Below are positions 1 to 10,336 of a stretch of 64,000 nucleotides of DNA, in pieces. The notes beneath the pieces were generated by a model that saw nothing but the letters and a program-made list of their open reading frames with translations, was not told the DNA's origin and ran no database searches. The stretch comes from Paracoccus sp. C2R09 (GTDB lineage: Bacteria; Pseudomonadota; Alphaproteobacteria; Rhodobacterales; Rhodobacteraceae), in NCBI RefSeq assembly GCF_018860625.1, contig NZ_JAHKQB010000007.1, positions 62,001 to 126,000 of the forward strand, written 5' to 3'. Within the stretch, counting starts at the first letter, position 1. Every line of letters begins with the position of its first letter. The position numbers were made by a program, and so were the translations under genes.

Positions 1-32
1 CCCCACACTTCTCCAGAACGGGATGCACGATC

Positions 33-398
33 TTGAACGCGGTAACGCCACTGGCCGAACACGGCTACAGGAACCCCGGGATGCGCAGCACGCGCGATGC
101 GGAATACGACGTCTTTGCCCGCGTCACGCGCATGTTGCGACAGGCATCCGATCGCAGGGACAGGCGCGATATCATCGCCGCCGTCGCGAAGAATACCGAA
201 CTTTGGACTTTGCTTGCCTTCGATCTGGCCGAACCCGGCAACGGGCTGCCCGATGATGCCAAGGCCGGGCTGATCTCGTTGGCCGGTTTCCAGATCCGCC
301 ACGGGCAATCGGTCATGGCGGGCGAGGCTGTGACCCAGCCGCTGATCGACATCAACATGACCGTCATGCGCGGGTTGCGGGGCGAGGTGGGCGCATGA
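33..398 (+). CDS. flaF: Flagellar biosynthesis regulator FlaF
   Basis: A 121-residue protein of the FlaF family. In alphaproteobacteria FlaF helps flagellin synthesis or secretion and acts together with FlbT. The segment RSTRDAEYDVFARVTRML at residues 18-35 is the conserved family core, and the length is normal. The start is a TTG codon; no ATG is available in frame and no clear Shine-Dalgarno sequence precedes it, so the start is the least certain part. It overlaps flbT by four bases (ATGA), which suggests translational coupling. A flagellin gene would be expected just left of the window. The 32 bases before the gene show nothing recognisable. Confidence 0.85.
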   Translation: MNAVTPLAEHGYRNPGMRSTRDAEYDVFARVTRMLRQASDRRDRRDIIAAVAKNTELWTLLAFDLAEPGNGLPDDAKAGLISLAGFQIRHGQSVMAGEAVTQPLIDINMTVMRGLRGEVGA

Positions 399-811
399 GC
401 GGCCTGGTCCTGAAGCTGGCCCCGAATGAGCGGGTGCTGATCAATGGCGCGGTGATCGAGAATGGCGACCGGCGCAGCAAGATCGCGATCAAGACGCCGA
501 ACGTGAACGTCCTGCGCCTGCGCGATGCGATCCATCCCGACGATGCCAGCACCCCCGTGTCGCGGGCCTGCTATGTGGCCCAGCTGATCCTGTCGGGGGA
601 TGCCGAACCGGCCGAGGGGCGGCGCCAATTGCTTCTGGCCATCGAACAGCTGAGCCAGGTTTTCGAGGATCGCGACAGCCGCATCCTGCTGGGCCAGGCG
701 ACCGAGGCCGCCATCGACGACAACCCCTATCAAGCGATGCGCCGGCTTCGCGAATTGCTGCCGCGCGAAGCACGTCTCTTCGCCAGCGCGGCCGACCGGC
801 AATCGGCATGA
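395..811 (+). CDS. flbT: Flagellar biosynthesis repressor FlbT
   Basis: A 138-residue protein of the FlbT family, the post-transcriptional regulator that in Caulobacter binds the 5' leader of flagellin mRNA. The opening GLVLKLAPNERVLINGAVIENGDRR is typical of the family. The ATG overlaps the flaF stop and the TGA overlaps the start of the next gene, so three genes form one tightly coupled unit. The order flaF-flbT-DUF1217 supports a flagellar role for all three. The protein should act in the cytoplasm; no membrane segment is visible. Confidence 0.88.
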   Translation: MSGLVLKLAPNERVLINGAVIENGDRRSKIAIKTPNVNVLRLRDAIHPDDASTPVSRACYVAQLILSGDAEPAEGRRQLLLAIEQLSQVFEDRDSRILLGQATEAAIDDNPYQAMRRLRELLPREARLFASAADRQSA

Positions 812-1587
812 CGGGGGTCATCTCGATCGGGGTCAGCGGGATCGCGGGCTGGAAGGTGGTCCAGCGGTCCGAAACCCGCCAGATCGCCGCGATCGAGGCC
901 GACCCCGTGGTCCAGCGGTCGACCACCTATTTCAAGGACAAGATCGGCGGCATTTCCGAAGCGGCCGATCTGGTCAAGGATTATCGCCTGCTGAACACCG
1001 CGCTGTCGGCCTTCGGCCTGGAGGATGACATCGCCAACAAGGCGTTCATCCAGAAGGTTCTCGAATCCGATATCAGTGACAGCAGCTCGCTGGTCAATCG
1101 CTTGTCCGACAAACGCTATCTTCGCATGGCCGAGGCATTCGGCTTTGGCGGGGCGACCCCTGCGGCCGATCTGGGCGAGACGGTCGGTGCGGCCTTCGTC
1201 CAGCGCGAGTTCGAACGGCGCATCGGCGAAGGGGACGAAAATCTTCGCCTCGCCCTCAACGCCCGCCGGGAACTGGAGGCGATGGTCGGGCGCGATTCCA
1301 GCGACAAGACGCTCTGGTACGAGGTCATGGGCAACCCGCCGCTGCGCGAGGTGTTCGAAGGCGCCTTCGGCTTCAGCGACAACTATGCCCAGTTGGACGT
1401 GGATCGGCAGCTCGAGGAATTCATGGAGGCATCCGAGCGTTATCTGGGGACGTCCAGCTTTGCGGACCTGACCGAAAGCGGGATGATCGACAAGCTGATC
1501 ATCAACTTCATGGCCCGAAGCCAGATCGAGACGGGCACGGTGCAGAACCGCTACAGCACGGCGCTGACCCTGCTGTCCGGCGGCTGA
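808..1587 (+). CDS. DUF1217 domain flagellar-cluster protein
   Basis: A 259-residue protein matching the DUF1217 family, found in alphaproteobacterial flagellar gene clusters but without a defined biochemical role. Visible features are an opening glycine-rich stretch ([17 protein letters not shown]), then a predicted alpha-helical body with repeated blocks of the type [22 protein letters not shown] and [15 protein letters not shown], which looks like a tandem helical repeat. There is no signal peptide. The ATG overlaps the flbT stop (ATGA). Family membership is reasonably secure; the function can only be inferred from the neighbours. Confidence 0.75.
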   Translation: MTGVISIGVSGIAGWKVVQRSETRQIAAIEADPVVQRSTTYFKDKIGGISEAADLVKDYRLLNTALSAFGLEDDIANKAFIQKVLESDISDSSSLVNRLSDKRYLRMAEAFGFGGATPAADLGETVGAAFVQREFERRIGEGDENLRLALNARRELEAMVGRDSSDKTLWYEVMGNPPLREVFEGAFGFSDNYAQLDVDRQLEEFMEASERYLGTSSFADLTESGMIDKLIINFMARSQIETGTVQNRYSTALTLLSGG

Positions 1588-1622
1588 GGCGCGAAATCGG
1601 TCTTCATGGCGTCCGCGGCACC

Positions 1623-1650
1623 TTGCGTCCCGACCTGTCTTGGCTATAAC
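1623..1650 (+). promoter_or_regulatory. Predicted promoter of carB
   Basis: TTGCGT (1623-1628) and TATAAC (1645-1650) are separated by 16 bases and lie about 40 bases upstream of the carB ribosome binding site. The pair fits a housekeeping sigma factor promoter. It also argues against the longer TTG-initiated reading of carB at 1640, which would begin inside the -10 region. Confidence 0.5.
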
Positions 1651-1693
1651 CCCGGACGATTTGCGCCAATCCATGCCAGCCCCGGAGGCCATG

Positions 1694-4600
1694 ATGCCGA
1701 AAAGAACCGATATCAAATCCATCCTGATCATCGGAGCCGGCCCCATCGTCATCGGTCAGGCCTGCGAATTCGACTACTCGGGGGCGCAGGCCTGCAAGGC
1801 CCTGCGCGAAGAGGGTTACCGCGTGATCCTGGTCAATTCGAACCCGGCCACGATCATGACCGACCCGGAGATGGCCGACGCCACTTATATCGAGCCGATC
1901 ACCCCCGAGATGGTCGAGAAGATCATCGCCAAGGAACGCCCCGATGCGCTGCTGCCCACGATGGGCGGACAGACCGGCCTGAACACCGCGCTGGCGCTGG
2001 CCGATAACGGGGCGCTGAACCGCTACGGGGTCGAGCTGATCGGCGCGCAGCGCGGCGCGATCGAGATGGCCGAGGACCGCAAGCTGTTCCGCGAGGCGAT
2101 GGACCGCATCGGGATCGAGAACCCCAAGGCGACCATCATCGCCGCCCCCAAGCTGGCCAATGGCAAGTACGACATCAATGCCGGGGTGGCCGAGGCCATG
2201 GACGCGCTGGAGGAGATCGGCCTGCCCGCCATCATCCGGCCCGCCTTCACCCTGGGCGGCACCGGCGGCGGCGTCGCCTACAACCGCGACGATTACGAAC
2301 GCATCGTGCGCTCGGGGCTGGACGCCTCGCCCATGGCGCAGGTGCTGGTCGATGAAAGCCTGCTGGGCTGGAAGGAATACGAGATGGAAGTCGTGCGCGA
2401 CCGCGCCGACAACGCCATCATCGTCTGCGCCATCGAGAACGTCGATCCGATGGGCGTCCATACCGGCGATTCCATCACCGTGGCCCCCGCGCTGACCCTG
2501 ACCGACCGCGAATACCAGCGGATGCGGAACGGATCCATCGCGGTGCTGCGCGAAATCGGCGTCGAGACCGGCGGATCGAACGTGCAATGGGCGATCAACC
2601 CCGAGGACGGCCGCATGGTCGTGATCGAGATGAACCCGCGCGTTTCGCGCAGCTCGGCGCTGGCCTCGAAGGCAACCGGCTTCCCCATCGCCAAGATCGC
2701 CGCCAAGCTGGCCGTGGGTTACACCCTCGACGAGCTAGACAACGACATCACCAAGGTGACGCCCGCCAGCTTCGAGCCCTCGATCGACTATGTCGTCACC
2801 AAGATCCCGCGCTTCGCCTTCGAGAAATTCCCCGGCAGCAAGCCCGAACTGACCACCGCGATGAAATCGGTGGGCGAGGTCATGGCCATCGGCCGCAGCT
2901 TCCATGAATCGCTGCAGAAGGCGCTGACCTCGATGGAGAACGGGCTGACCGGCCTGGACGAGATCGCGATCGAGGGTGCCGCCGACCAGGGCAAGCCCGC
3001 CGTGATCGCCGCGCTGTCCAAGCAGACGCCCGACCGCATCCGCATCATTGCCGAGGCGATGCGCTTCGGCATGACCGATGACGAGATCCAGCGCGTCACC
3101 AGCTTCGACCCCTGGTTCCTGGCCCGCATCCGCGAAATCGTCGAGGCCGAGCATCGCATCCGCGAGGGTGGCCTGCCCGAGGATGCCGACGATCTGCGCG
3201 CCATCAAGATGATGGGCTTCACCGATGCCCGCCTTGCGCACCTGACCGGTCGGGACGAGGCCGATATCCGCCGTGCCCGCCGCGCGCTGGACATCAAGCC
3301 CGTCTTCAAGCGCATCGATACCTGCGCGGCCGAGTTCGAGGCCCAGACCCCCTACATGTACTCGACCTACGAAGCCCCCGCGATGGGCGAGGTCGAATGC
3401 GAATCGCGCCCCTCGGACGCCAAGAAGGTCGTCATCCTGGGCGGCGGTCCGAACCGGATCGGCCAGGGGATCGAGTTCGACTACTGCTGCTGCCATGCCT
3501 GCTTCGCGCTGACCGGCGCGGGCTACGAGACGATCATGGTCAACTGCAACCCCGAGACGGTCAGCACCGATTACGACACCAGCGACCGCCTGTATTTCGA
3601 GCCGCTGACGCTGGAGCATGTGCTGGAGATCCTGCGTACCGAGCAGGAGAACGGCACCCTGCACGGCGTGATCGTCCAGTTCGGCGGCCAGACGCCCCTG
3701 AAGCTGGCCAACGACCTCGAGGCCGAGGGCATCCCGATCCTGGGCACGACGCCCGATGCCATCGACCTGGCCGAGGACCGCGAGCGGTTCCAGAAGCTGC
3801 TGAACGACCTGGGCCTGAAGCAGCCGGTCAACGGCATCGCCAGCACCGACGAACAGGCGATCGAGATCGCGGGCCGCATCGGCTTCCCGCTGGTGATCCG
3901 CCCCTCGTACGTTCTTGGCGGCCGCGCGATGGAGATCGTGCGCGACATGGATCACCTGCGCCGCTATATCCGCGAGGCCGTGACGGTGTCGGGCAAGAAC
4001 CCGGTCCTTCTGGACAGCTATCTTGCCGGCGCGATCGAGGTGGACGTGGATGCGCTGTCGGATGGCCAGAACGTGCATGTCGCGGGCATCATGGAACATA
4101 TCGAGGAAGCCGGCGTCCATTCGGGCGACAGCGCCTGCTCGTTGCCGCCGCACACGCTGGACGCCCCCACGATCGAGGAACTGAAGCGCCAGACCGTCGA
4201 GATGGCGCGCGCGCTGAAGGTCGTCGGCCTGATGAACGTCCAGTTTGCGCTGAAGGGCGACGAGATCTATGTGCTGGAGGTGAACCCGCGCGCATCGCGC
4301 ACGGTGCCCTTCGTCGCGAAGGCCACCGACAGCGCCATCGCCTCGATCGCCGCACGCCTGATGGCGGGCGAGCCGATGTCGAACTTCCCCGCCCGCGCGC
4401 CCTATCCCGAAGGCGTCGGCCCCGAGGACGACCTGCCCTTCGCCGATCCGATGACGCTGGCAGATCCGATCACGCCCTGGTTCTCGGTCAAGGAGGCCGT
4501 GCTGCCCTTCGCCCGCTTCCCGGGCGTGGACACGCTGCTGGGGCCGGAAATGCGCTCGACCGGCGAAGTGATGGGCTGGGACCGCAACTTCCCGCGCGCC

Positions 4601-5032
4601 TTCCTCAAGGCGCAGGTGGGCGCGGGCACGCATCTGCCGCATGAGGGGCGCGTCTTCATCTCGGTCAAGGATTCCGACAAGACCGAAGGACTGGCACAGG
4701 CCGCCCGCGACCTGACCGCGATGGGCTTCTCGCTGGTCTCGACCTCGGGGACGGCCGAATTCCTGGCGGGTCACGGTGTGGAAACGCAGCGCGTCAACAA
4801 GGTCTATGAAGGCCGCCCGAACATCGTGGACCGCCTGAAGAACGGCGATATCACGATGGTGCTGAACACGACCGAGGGTGCGCAGGCCATCGCCGACAGC
4901 CGCGAGATCCGGGCCGTCTCGCTCTATGACAAGATCCCGTATTTCACGACGGCCGCGGGCAGCATCGCCGCCGTCGCCGCGATCAAGTCGCGCGAGGAAG
5001 GCGAAGTGGGCGTGCGGTCGCTGCAGGCCTGA
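1694..5032 (+). CDS. carB: Carbamoyl-phosphate synthase large subunit
   Basis: A 1112-residue CarB that makes carbamoyl phosphate from bicarbonate, ammonia (supplied by CarA from glutamine) and two ATP, for pyrimidine and arginine synthesis. The two homologous halves each begin with a nucleotide-binding motif: [19 protein letters not shown] near residue 11 and [18 protein letters not shown] near residue 580. Each carries an ATP-grasp domain. The last 140 or so residues (from [12 protein letters not shown]) form the MGS-like allosteric domain. The start is placed at ATG 1694 because GGAGG (1684-1688) is five bases upstream and MPKRTD is the usual family N-terminus; ATG 1691 is the alternative. 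carA is not in the window. Confidence 0.97.
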   Translation: MPKRTDIKSILIIGAGPIVIGQACEFDYSGAQACKALREEGYRVILVNSNPATIMTDPEMADATYIEPITPEMVEKIIAKERPDALLPTMGGQTGLNTALALADNGALNRYGVELIGAQRGAIEMAEDRKLFREAMDRIGIENPKATIIAAPKLANGKYDINAGVAEAMDALEEIGLPAIIRPAFTLGGTGGGVAYNRDDYERIVRSGLDASPMAQVLVDESLLGWKEYEMEVVRDRADNAIIVCAIENVDPMGVHTGDSITVAPALTLTDREYQRMRNGSIAVLREIGVETGGSNVQWAINPEDGRMVVIEMNPRVSRSSALASKATGFPIAKIAAKLAVGYTLDELDNDITKVTPASFEPSIDYVVTKIPRFAFEKFPGSKPELTTAMKSVGEVMAIGRSFHESLQKALTSMENGLTGLDEIAIEGAADQGKPAVIAALSKQTPDRIRIIAEAMRFGMTDDEIQRVTSFDPWFLARIREIVEAEHRIREGGLPEDADDLRAIKMMGFTDARLAHLTGRDEADIRRARRALDIKPVFKRIDTCAAEFEAQTPYMYSTYEAPAMGEVECESRPSDAKKVVILGGGPNRIGQGIEFDYCCCHACFALTGAGYETIMVNCNPETVSTDYDTSDRLYFEPLTLEHVLEILRTEQENGTLHGVIVQFGGQTPLKLANDLEAEGIPILGTTPDAIDLAEDRERFQKLLNDLGLKQPVNGIASTDEQAIEIAGRIGFPLVIRPSYVLGGRAMEIVRDMDHLRRYIREAVTVSGKNPVLLDSYLAGAIEVDVDALSDGQNVHVAGIMEHIEEAGVHSGDSACSLPPHTLDAPTIEELKRQTVEMARALKVVGLMNVQFALKGDEIYVLEVNPRASRTVPFVAKATDSAIASIAARLMAGEPMSNFPARAPYPEGVGPEDDLPFADPMTLADPITPWFSVKEAVLPFARFPGVDTLLGPEMRSTGEVMGWDRNFPRAFLKAQVGAGTHLPHEGRVFISVKDSDKTEGLAQAARDLTAMGFSLVSTSGTAEFLAGHGVETQRVNKVYEGRPNIVDRLKNGDITMVLNTTEGAQAIADSREIRAVSLYDKIPYFTTAAGSIAAVAAIKSREEGEVGVRSLQA

Positions 5033-5051
5033 TCTGACACGATACCGATGC

Positions 5052-5079
5052 AAAACGGCCCCGGTGACGGGGCCGTTTT
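5052..5079. terminator. Bidirectional terminator between carB and cobF
   Basis: A perfect 12-bp stem, AAAACGGCCCCG, with its complement CGGGGCCGTTTT, and a GTGA loop. The A run on one arm and the T run on the other make it a Rho-independent terminator on both strands. It sits between the convergent ends of carB and cobF. Confidence 0.85.
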
Positions 5080-5083
5080 CATG

Positions 5084-5824
5084 TCAGCAGGCCAGGTCGC
5101 GCGCCAGAAGGTAGCAGTCCATGATCCAGCCATGCCGCGCGCGGGCCTCGGCGCGCATGGCCTTGATGCGCGGCGCGACCTCGGGCAGCGGGCCCGCCGC
5201 GATGATCTCGTGGTCCATTCCCAGATAGGCGCCCCACCAGATGCGCAGCCCTTGGGGCGGCAGGTCGGCAAAGGCGCAGTGGCCGTCCAGCATGACCACG
5301 ATCCGATCCACGCCCGGCGGCCAGCCTTCGTCGCGCAGGCGACGGCCGGTGGTGATCTGCACGGGCGCCGCAAGGTCGTTCAGCGGGATCGCATGGGCCG
5401 CGCACAGCGCCTGGATCGCGGTGATCCCCGGCACGATCCGCACCGGCAGCCCCAGCCGATCCGCGATCCGCAGGCTGCTGTCATAGAGCGACGGGTCCCC
5501 CCAGACCAGCACCGCGACGCTGCCGCCGCCCGGCAGATGCGCGTCGATCTGTGCGCGCCACGCATCGGCGATCGCGTCGTGCCAGTCGTTCACATGGGAC
5601 AGGTAATCGCCCCCCGATGCCCGCTGCGGCAGGTCGAAGCGCACCACGCGGCCCTGGGGCGCATGGGCCGCCACGATCTGCGCGCGAAGCCCGGCCAGAT
5701 CGGCCTTTTCCTCGCCCTTGAGGGGGATCAGGATCAGATCGGCCCGGGACAATGCCCGGGCCGCCTGGAAGGTCAGGTGATCGGGGTTTCCTGCCCCGAT
5801 CCCGATCAGAAGAAGCTCGGTCAC
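5084..5824 (-). CDS. cobF: Precorrin-6A synthase (deacetylating) CobF
   Basis: A 246-residue SAM-dependent methyltransferase of the tetrapyrrole methylase fold. CobF methylates precorrin-5 at C1 and releases acetate, giving precorrin-6A in the aerobic cobalamin route. The glycine loop IGIGAGNPDHLT is at residues 7-18, and VLVWGDPSLYDSS, RIVPGITAIQALCA and the WGAYLGMDHEIIAAG segment follow as in the family. The start is GTG at 5824, which overlaps the cbiM stop (GTGA). It is co-transcribed with cbiM behind a cobalamin riboswitch and separated from the other methylases of the pathway. Confidence 0.9.
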   Translation of the reverse strand: MTELLLIGIGAGNPDHLTFQAARALSRADLILIPLKGEEKADLAGLRAQIVAAHAPQGRVVRFDLPQRASGGDYLSHVNDWHDAIADAWRAQIDAHLPGGGSVAVLVWGDPSLYDSSLRIADRLGLPVRIVPGITAIQALCAAHAIPLNDLAAPVQITTGRRLRDEGWPPGVDRIVVMLDGHCAFADLPPQGLRIWWGAYLGMDHEIIAAGPLPEVAPRIKAMRAEARARHGWIMDCYLLARDLAC

Positions 5825-6486
5825 GCGAACAGGCGGTCCGTCACCAGCGGGCTGCCACGCAGGCCGCGCAGCGATTTCGCGCCGGCCAGCACGGCCAGAT
5901 CGACCAGCGGCTCCAGTGCCACGACCAGCATGTAGGCCGCGCCGAAGGCCATCACGCCGTCCATCGCGGCGACGCCTTGGCCCCAGAACGCCCAGAAGGC
6001 GACCCATGCGACGATCCCGCCCTGATAGGCCGTCGACAGCGCCAGCGCCTGGCCATAGCGCAGATCGACATAGGCGGTGCCGGGCGCGATGATCCGGCCC
6101 GCGATCTCGCGCAGGGCGAACAGGGGGACCAGCAGCGTGGTGACGTTCATGCCGTATTGCGGCAGGTCGGCGGGGGCGAAGAACAGCCCCTGCAGCGCAA
6201 GGCCCGCAGCCAGCCCCAGTGCGGCGGGGGCGGCGCCCAGCAGCAGGAACAGGGTGGAACCCAGGATCAGGTGAACCTCGGACACGCCCACGGGGAATTT
6301 CGGCAGGACCTGGAAGAAGACGAAGGTCAGCGCCGTCGCGATCACCGCCCGCACCGCAAGCGAGGGCAGGCCGCGCAGCCCGTGTTCGGTCGCCGCCATC
6401 TTCAGCGCAAAGAGGCCGGCAGTCGCCGCGGTGGCATAGCTCAGCACGATCTTGGCGCCGTTCACGACGCCCGGTTCGATATGCAT
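5821..6486 (-). CDS. cbiM: CbiM-family cobalt uptake permease (ECF type)
   Basis: A 221-residue polytopic membrane protein of the CbiM/NikM substrate-binding family of energy-coupling-factor transporters, presumably importing Co2+ for corrin synthesis. The N-terminus MHIEPGVVNGAKIVLSYA carries the Met1-His2 pair that ligates metal in characterised CbiM/NikM proteins. A second conserved histidine lies in VGVSEVHLILGS. Roughly six to seven hydrophobic segments follow. The start is supported by AGGAG seven bases upstream. No CbiN, CbiQ or CbiO partner is present nearby, so the energising module must be encoded elsewhere or be absent. A cobalamin riboswitch precedes it. Confidence 0.8.
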   Translation of the reverse strand: MHIEPGVVNGAKIVLSYATAATAGLFALKMAATEHGLRGLPSLAVRAVIATALTFVFFQVLPKFPVGVSEVHLILGSTLFLLLGAAPAALGLAAGLALQGLFFAPADLPQYGMNVTTLLVPLFALREIAGRIIAPGTAYVDLRYGQALALSTAYQGGIVAWVAFWAFWGQGVAAMDGVMAFGAAYMLVVALEPLVDLAVLAGAKSLRGLRGSPLVTDRLFA

Positions 6487-6539
6487 GGTCGTTCTCCTGT
6501 TGCCGTCACACCCGACGGCGTTTTCGGTGTTTCCCTGCA

Positions 6540-6720
6540 TGGCCGGTCTCCTGGCTTGCGGGTCGCGGCGGGGCGTCGGCCTTCCCGGACGGGTCCAGTG
6601 GCGCGGATGACGTCCCGCTCTCCGCATACAGTCGCGGGGGCGGCTGGGGCTTCGGGCGCCGCGATTTGGTCCGCCCTTCCCCATTCCCGATGAAGCCCGA
6701 CGCGTGTCGCGTCATCCGGG
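6540..6720 (-). promoter_or_regulatory. Cobalamin riboswitch upstream of cbiM-cobF
   Basis: The minus strand shows the cobalamin aptamer hallmarks in order: GGGAATGGGGAAGG near 6680, GCCGCCCCCGCGACTG near 6640, GCCACTG, CCGGGAAGGC, and at the 3' end the B12 box AGCCAGGAGACCGGCC (about 6541-6556). A TTGACG hexamer at 6764-6759, overlapping the cobB stop, could be the -35 element. Between the aptamer and cbiM a GCCGTC/GACGGC hairpin (6502-6519) lies just before the AGGAG ribosome binding site and has no U tract, suggesting translational control. The exact 5' boundary is approximate. Confidence 0.92.
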
Positions 6721-6760
6721 CACCATGCGTCCTCAGCCAGACACGACGATCACGGCTGCG

Positions 6761-8086
6761 TCAAGTCGTGGCCGGCGCGATCAGGTGAAAGAACGTGCCG
6801 CTGACCTGTCCGCCGCCATCCGTCGCGCGGTGGCTGCCGGTTTCGGGGACCTCGCGGCCATTGGCGTCGGTGACATGGGCCAGGGGCGCATCGGGTTCGG
6901 ACAGGATCGAGGCATAGTGGAATTCATGCCCCCGCAGCGCCTTGCGCCCCAGCCCCGGAACGGGTGCCAGCGGCGTCGCGCGCCTGTATCCCAGATGCAT
7001 CCGCCGCTTGTGATAGCTGGTTTCCAGCCCCAGCAGCCCCAGCATCGCATGGCGCTGCCCATCGGCATCGACCAGCCCCGCGCCAAGCGCCATGTAGCCG
7101 CCGCATTCGCCATGAACGGGCCGCGTCCGGGCAAAGCGGTGCGTGGATTGCCGGAACCCGTTCGCCGCGGCCAGCCGTCCGGCGTGCAGTTCCGGGTATC
7201 CGCCGGGCAGCCAGCAGCAATCCGCGCCGTCATCCGGCCCCTCGTCGGCCAGGGGCGAGAACGGCAGGATCGTCGCCCCCGCCCGCCGCCATGCGTCGAT
7301 CACATGCGGATAGGTGAAGGAAAACGCCGCATCCCGCGCCAGCGCGATCCGTCCGCCGGGGGGCGTCATGGCGGTGGGCGCATCGGCGGGCGGCAGGGGA
7401 CGCGCCGCGGCTGCACCCAGCATCGCGTCCAGATCGCAATGCGCGCCGATGAAATCGCCCGCATGGTCCAGGATGGCTTGCAGGCCCTCGGTCTCTTCGG
7501 CCTGGACAAGGCCCAGATGGCGTTCGGGCAGGGTGATGTTGCCCTGACGCGGCAGGGCGCCCAGCACGCGGATGCCCGCGCGGTCCATCCCCTCGCGGAT
7601 CAGGGCTTCGTGCCGGGCCGAGGCCACGCGGTTCAGCACCACCCCCGCAAAGGGCAGGTCGGGCTGCAGCGTGGCGAAACCCCGCGCGACCGCCGCGGCC
7701 GATTGCGCCTGCCCCGACACGTCGATGATCAGCACCACCGGCCAGCCCATCAGCGTGGCGATCTCGGCACTGGCGCCGATGCCGGATTCGCCCGGATGGG
7801 CCACGCCGTCGAACAGACCCATCGACCCCTCGGCCAGGATCAGGTCGGCACCCGGCTGGGCGGTGACATGGGTCAGGATGCGCCCCCGCTCCATCGCCCA
7901 GGCATCCAAGTTGAAGGATGCCCGCCCCGATGCCGCCCGGTGGAAACCGGGGTCGATATAATCCGGCCCCGACTTGAAGGGCTGCACATCCATGCCGCGG
8001 CGGCGCAGCGCGTTCAGAAGGCCCAGCATCAGCACCGTCTTGCCGGTGCCCGATGCAGGGGCAGAGATCATCAGTCCGGGGGTCAT
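6761..8086 (-). CDS. cobB: Hydrogenobyrinic/cobyrinic acid a,c-diamide synthase
   Basis: A 441-residue glutamine-dependent amidotransferase that amidates the a and c side chains of hydrogenobyrinic acid using ATP. The N-terminal half is a dethiobiotin-synthetase-like ATPase with P-loop [16 protein letters not shown] at about residues 12-27 and [12 protein letters not shown]. The C-terminal half is a class I glutaminase with the nucleophile cysteine in [12 protein letters not shown] near residue 335. The ATG overlaps the cobM stop by four bases. It is the last gene of the long cob operon, and the second riboswitch begins about 40 bases beyond its stop. Confidence 0.94.
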   Translation of the reverse strand: MTPGLMISAPASGTGKTVLMLGLLNALRRRGMDVQPFKSGPDYIDPGFHRAASGRASFNLDAWAMERGRILTHVTAQPGADLILAEGSMGLFDGVAHPGESGIGASAEIATLMGWPVVLIIDVSGQAQSAAAVARGFATLQPDLPFAGVVLNRVASARHEALIREGMDRAGIRVLGALPRQGNITLPERHLGLVQAEETEGLQAILDHAGDFIGAHCDLDAMLGAAAARPLPPADAPTAMTPPGGRIALARDAAFSFTYPHVIDAWRRAGATILPFSPLADEGPDDGADCCWLPGGYPELHAGRLAAANGFRQSTHRFARTRPVHGECGGYMALGAGLVDADGQRHAMLGLLGLETSYHKRRMHLGYRRATPLAPVPGLGRKALRGHEFHYASILSEPDAPLAHVTDANGREVPETGSHRATDGGGQVSGTFFHLIAPATT

Positions 8087-8856
8087 TCGGGGAACCTGGG
8101 GTTGGGGCCGGTGGGGCGATACCGGCGGTCGTAATCGGCGGCATAGAGGCGGCTTTCCTGAAACCCTTCGGCGGCAAGGGCGGGGCCGACCAGGATCAGC
8201 GCGGTGCGGTCGATGCCTTGGGCTGCCTGCGCGATGGTCGCAAGCGTGGCGCGGATCACGCGCTGATCGGGCCAGCTGGCACGCCAGACGACCGCCACCG
8301 GGCAATCCGGCCCGTAATGGGGGGTCAGGTCGGCCACCACGCGGTCCAGCGCATGGATCGACAGATGGATCGCCAGTGTGGCGCCGGTGGCTGCAAAGGC
8401 GCCCAGGCTCTCGCCCTCGGGCATGGCCGAGGCGCGGCCGGGGGTGCGGGTCAGCACGACGGATTGCGCAAGGCCGGGCAGGGTCAGTTCGGTCTGCAGC
8501 GCTGCGGCGGCGGCGGCAAAGCTGGGCACGCCGGGCGTGATCTGCACGGGGATGTCCAGCGCCCGCAACCGGCGCAGCTGTTCGCCCATGGCGGACCAGA
8601 CCGACAGATCGCCCGAATGCAGCCGCGCGACGTCATGGCCCGCGGCATGTGCGGAGGCGATTTCATCGATGATCGCGTCCAGGCTGAGGGGCGCGGTATT
8701 CACGATCCGCGCGCCTTCGGGGCAGTGATCCAGCAGCGCGGGCGGGATCAGGCTGCCCGCATAGAGACAGACGGGGCAGGACGCGATCAGATCGCGCCCG
8801 CGCAGGGTCAGCAGGTCTGCGGCGCCCGGTCCGGCGCCGATGAAATGGACGGTCAT
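8083..8856 (-). CDS. cobM: Precorrin-4 C11-methyltransferase
   Basis: A 257-residue tetrapyrrole methylase that converts precorrin-4 to precorrin-5. The N-terminal loop [18 protein letters not shown] is the SAM-binding glycine motif of the family. [30 protein letters not shown] and [15 protein letters not shown] are the expected CobM/CbiF signatures. It overlaps cobE upstream and cobB downstream by four bases each. The start ATG at 8856 gives the usual family length. Confidence 0.93.
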   Translation of the reverse strand: MTVHFIGAGPGAADLLTLRGRDLIASCPVCLYAGSLIPPALLDHCPEGARIVNTAPLSLDAIIDEIASAHAAGHDVARLHSGDLSVWSAMGEQLRRLRALDIPVQITPGVPSFAAAAAALQTELTLPGLAQSVVLTRTPGRASAMPEGESLGAFAATGATLAIHLSIHALDRVVADLTPHYGPDCPVAVVWRASWPDQRVIRATLATIAQAAQGIDRTALILVGPALAAEGFQESRLYAADYDRRYRPTGPNPRFPE

Positions 8857-9176
8857 GGAACCTCGGCTATGGCAATGGTGACGGGGCCGCAGGCGATGCG
8901 CGGCCCCAGAAGGCGGCCCCCTGCGGCGATGGCGGCGGCCTCGGCCACCGATCCGGTGGCGAAGAGGTCCAGGATGCGGGGCGATTGCGTGGGCGTGGCG
9001 ATGCCTGCGACCGCGACCAGCCGCAGGGGCAGGGACAGCGCCTGTGCGGCGGCCTGCAATTCGGGCGCGCGTTCCGCGATGCCCGCCAGCAGGTCGGCCC
9101 CGCCCGCGCGGTTCAGCGCGGTGGCGATGGCTGCGGGCGGCGTGCCCGGCCTGCATCCGATGCCCGCGATCCTCAT
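8853..9176 (-). CDS. cobE: CobE/CbiG C-terminal-type cobalamin protein
   Basis: A 107-residue protein matching CobE, which corresponds to the C-terminal domain of anaerobic-route CbiG. The opening [20 protein letters not shown] and the later segment [20 protein letters not shown] are typical. CobE is associated with the C20/C11 methylation steps of the aerobic route, but its exact role is unsettled. It sits between cobL and cobM with ATGA overlaps on both sides, so it is part of the operon. It is slightly shorter than many CobE proteins (about 120-150 residues). Confidence 0.8.
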   Translation of the reverse strand: MRIAGIGCRPGTPPAAIATALNRAGGADLLAGIAERAPELQAAAQALSLPLRLVAVAGIATPTQSPRILDLFATGSVAEAAAIAAGGRLLGPRIACGPVTIAIAEVP

Positions 9177-10336
9177 GCGGGGCGGGTCCATTGGGTGACG
9201 GGGCGCGCGGGCTGCCAGCCGCGCATGCCGCCAAGGGGCGCGGCCTCGCTGATCGCGATGCGGGTCAGGCTGCCGCCATGGCGGGCGTGCAGCGTGGCCA
9301 GCAGGGATTCGGTCTCCAACGTGACGGCATTGGCGACGATGCGGACGGGCAGCGGCAGGATGGCGTCGAACAGCTCCGCGCCGCCGCCCCCGCCCACGAA
9401 GATCGCGTCGGGGCCGGGCAGATCGCGCAGCGCATCGGGGGCGGTGCCCTGCACCACCTCGATGCGATGCGCCACGCCGAAGCGGTCGCGGTTGCTGCGG
9501 ATCAGGTCCAGCCGATCCTCGCGCGGTTCGATGCAGATGGCCCGGCCCCCGGCCAGCGCCCATTCGACCGAGATCGACCCCGACCCGCCGCCGATATCCC
9601 ACAGCAGCTCCCCCGGGCGGGGGGCAAGCGCTGCCAGCGTCATCGCACGGATGGGCGATTTCGTGATCTGGCCGCGGTGGTCGAACAGGTCGTCCGACCG
9701 TCCCGCGGCCATCGTGAGGCCAAAGCCCGCGGGCAGGTCGCACCCGTCGATGGCGACCGCGACGGGGGCGCCATGGTCGTCCCGCAGCGGGCCTATACGT
9801 TCGCGCGGCCCGCCCAGACGTTCCAGCACCGTCAGCCGCGCGGCATTCGCGCCCATGTCGCGCAGCCATTCCGCCAATGCGGCGGGCGCGCCCCCGTCAC
9901 GCAGGGTCGCGATGATGCGGCAGCCGCGATGCAGATGCGGACGGATCTGCGCGAAGGGCGCGGCATGCAGGCCAAGCGTCGCGCAATCCTCAAGCCGCCA
10001 GCCCATGCGCGCGGCTGCCAGCGAAAAGACCCCCGCCACCGGAAAGACCCGCCATTCCGACGGGTCCAGATGCGCCGCGATGCTGCCCCCCGCGCCGAAC
10101 CAGAACGGATCGCCCGAGGTCAGCATCGCCACCCGTTCCCCCCGCAGCGCAAGGATCGGGGCCAGATCGAAGGGCACGGGCCATTCGCGGCCACGACCGC
10201 CCACCCCCGCCAGCGCAAGGTGACGCGGCCCGCCGAAGACGATGCGCGCGTCCTCCAGCGCCTTCCGGCTTGCGGCACCGAGGCCCGGCAGGCCATCCTC
10301 GTTCAGACCGATGATCGACAGCCAGGGTTCAGACAT
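9173..10336 (-). CDS. cobL: Precorrin-6Y C5,15-methyltransferase (decarboxylating)
   Basis: A 387-residue bifunctional methyltransferase that methylates C5 and C15 and decarboxylates the C12 acetate of precorrin-6B, giving precorrin-8. The N-terminal CbiE-like domain starts at [16 protein letters not shown]. The C-terminal CbiT-like domain carries the Rossmann SAM motif [18 protein letters not shown] near residue 245. A good AAGGA ribosome binding site precedes the ATG at 10336. This start codon overlaps the start codon of the divergent cobK by two bases, an unusual head-to-head arrangement. Downstream it overlaps cobE (ATGA). Confidence 0.94.
   Translation of the reverse strand: MSEPWLSIIGLNEDGLPGLGAASRKALEDARIVFGGPRHLALAGVGGRGREWPVPFDLAPILALRGERVAMLTSGDPFWFGAGGSIAAHLDPSEWRVFPVAGVFSLAAARMGWRLEDCATLGLHAAPFAQIRPHLHRGCRIIATLRDGGAPAALAEWLRDMGANAARLTVLERLGGPRERIGPLRDDHGAPVAVAIDGCDLPAGFGLTMAAGRSDDLFDHRGQITKSPIRAMTLAALAPRPGELLWDIGGGSGSISVEWALAGGRAICIEPREDRLDLIRSNRDRFGVAHRIEVVQGTAPDALRDLPGPDAIFVGGGGGAELFDAILPLPVRIVANAVTLETESLLATLHARHGGSLTRIAISEAAPLGGMRGWQPARPVTQWTRPA

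Noticed and set aside
1640..1693. Longer N-terminus of CarB from TTG 1640
   Set aside because: It would begin in the predicted -10 region, has no ribosome binding site, and adds residues not found in the family.
2735..5053. A 772-codon minus-strand frame opposite carB
   Set aside because: A histidine/arginine/glycine-rich shadow typical of GC-rich coding DNA; carB explains the region fully.
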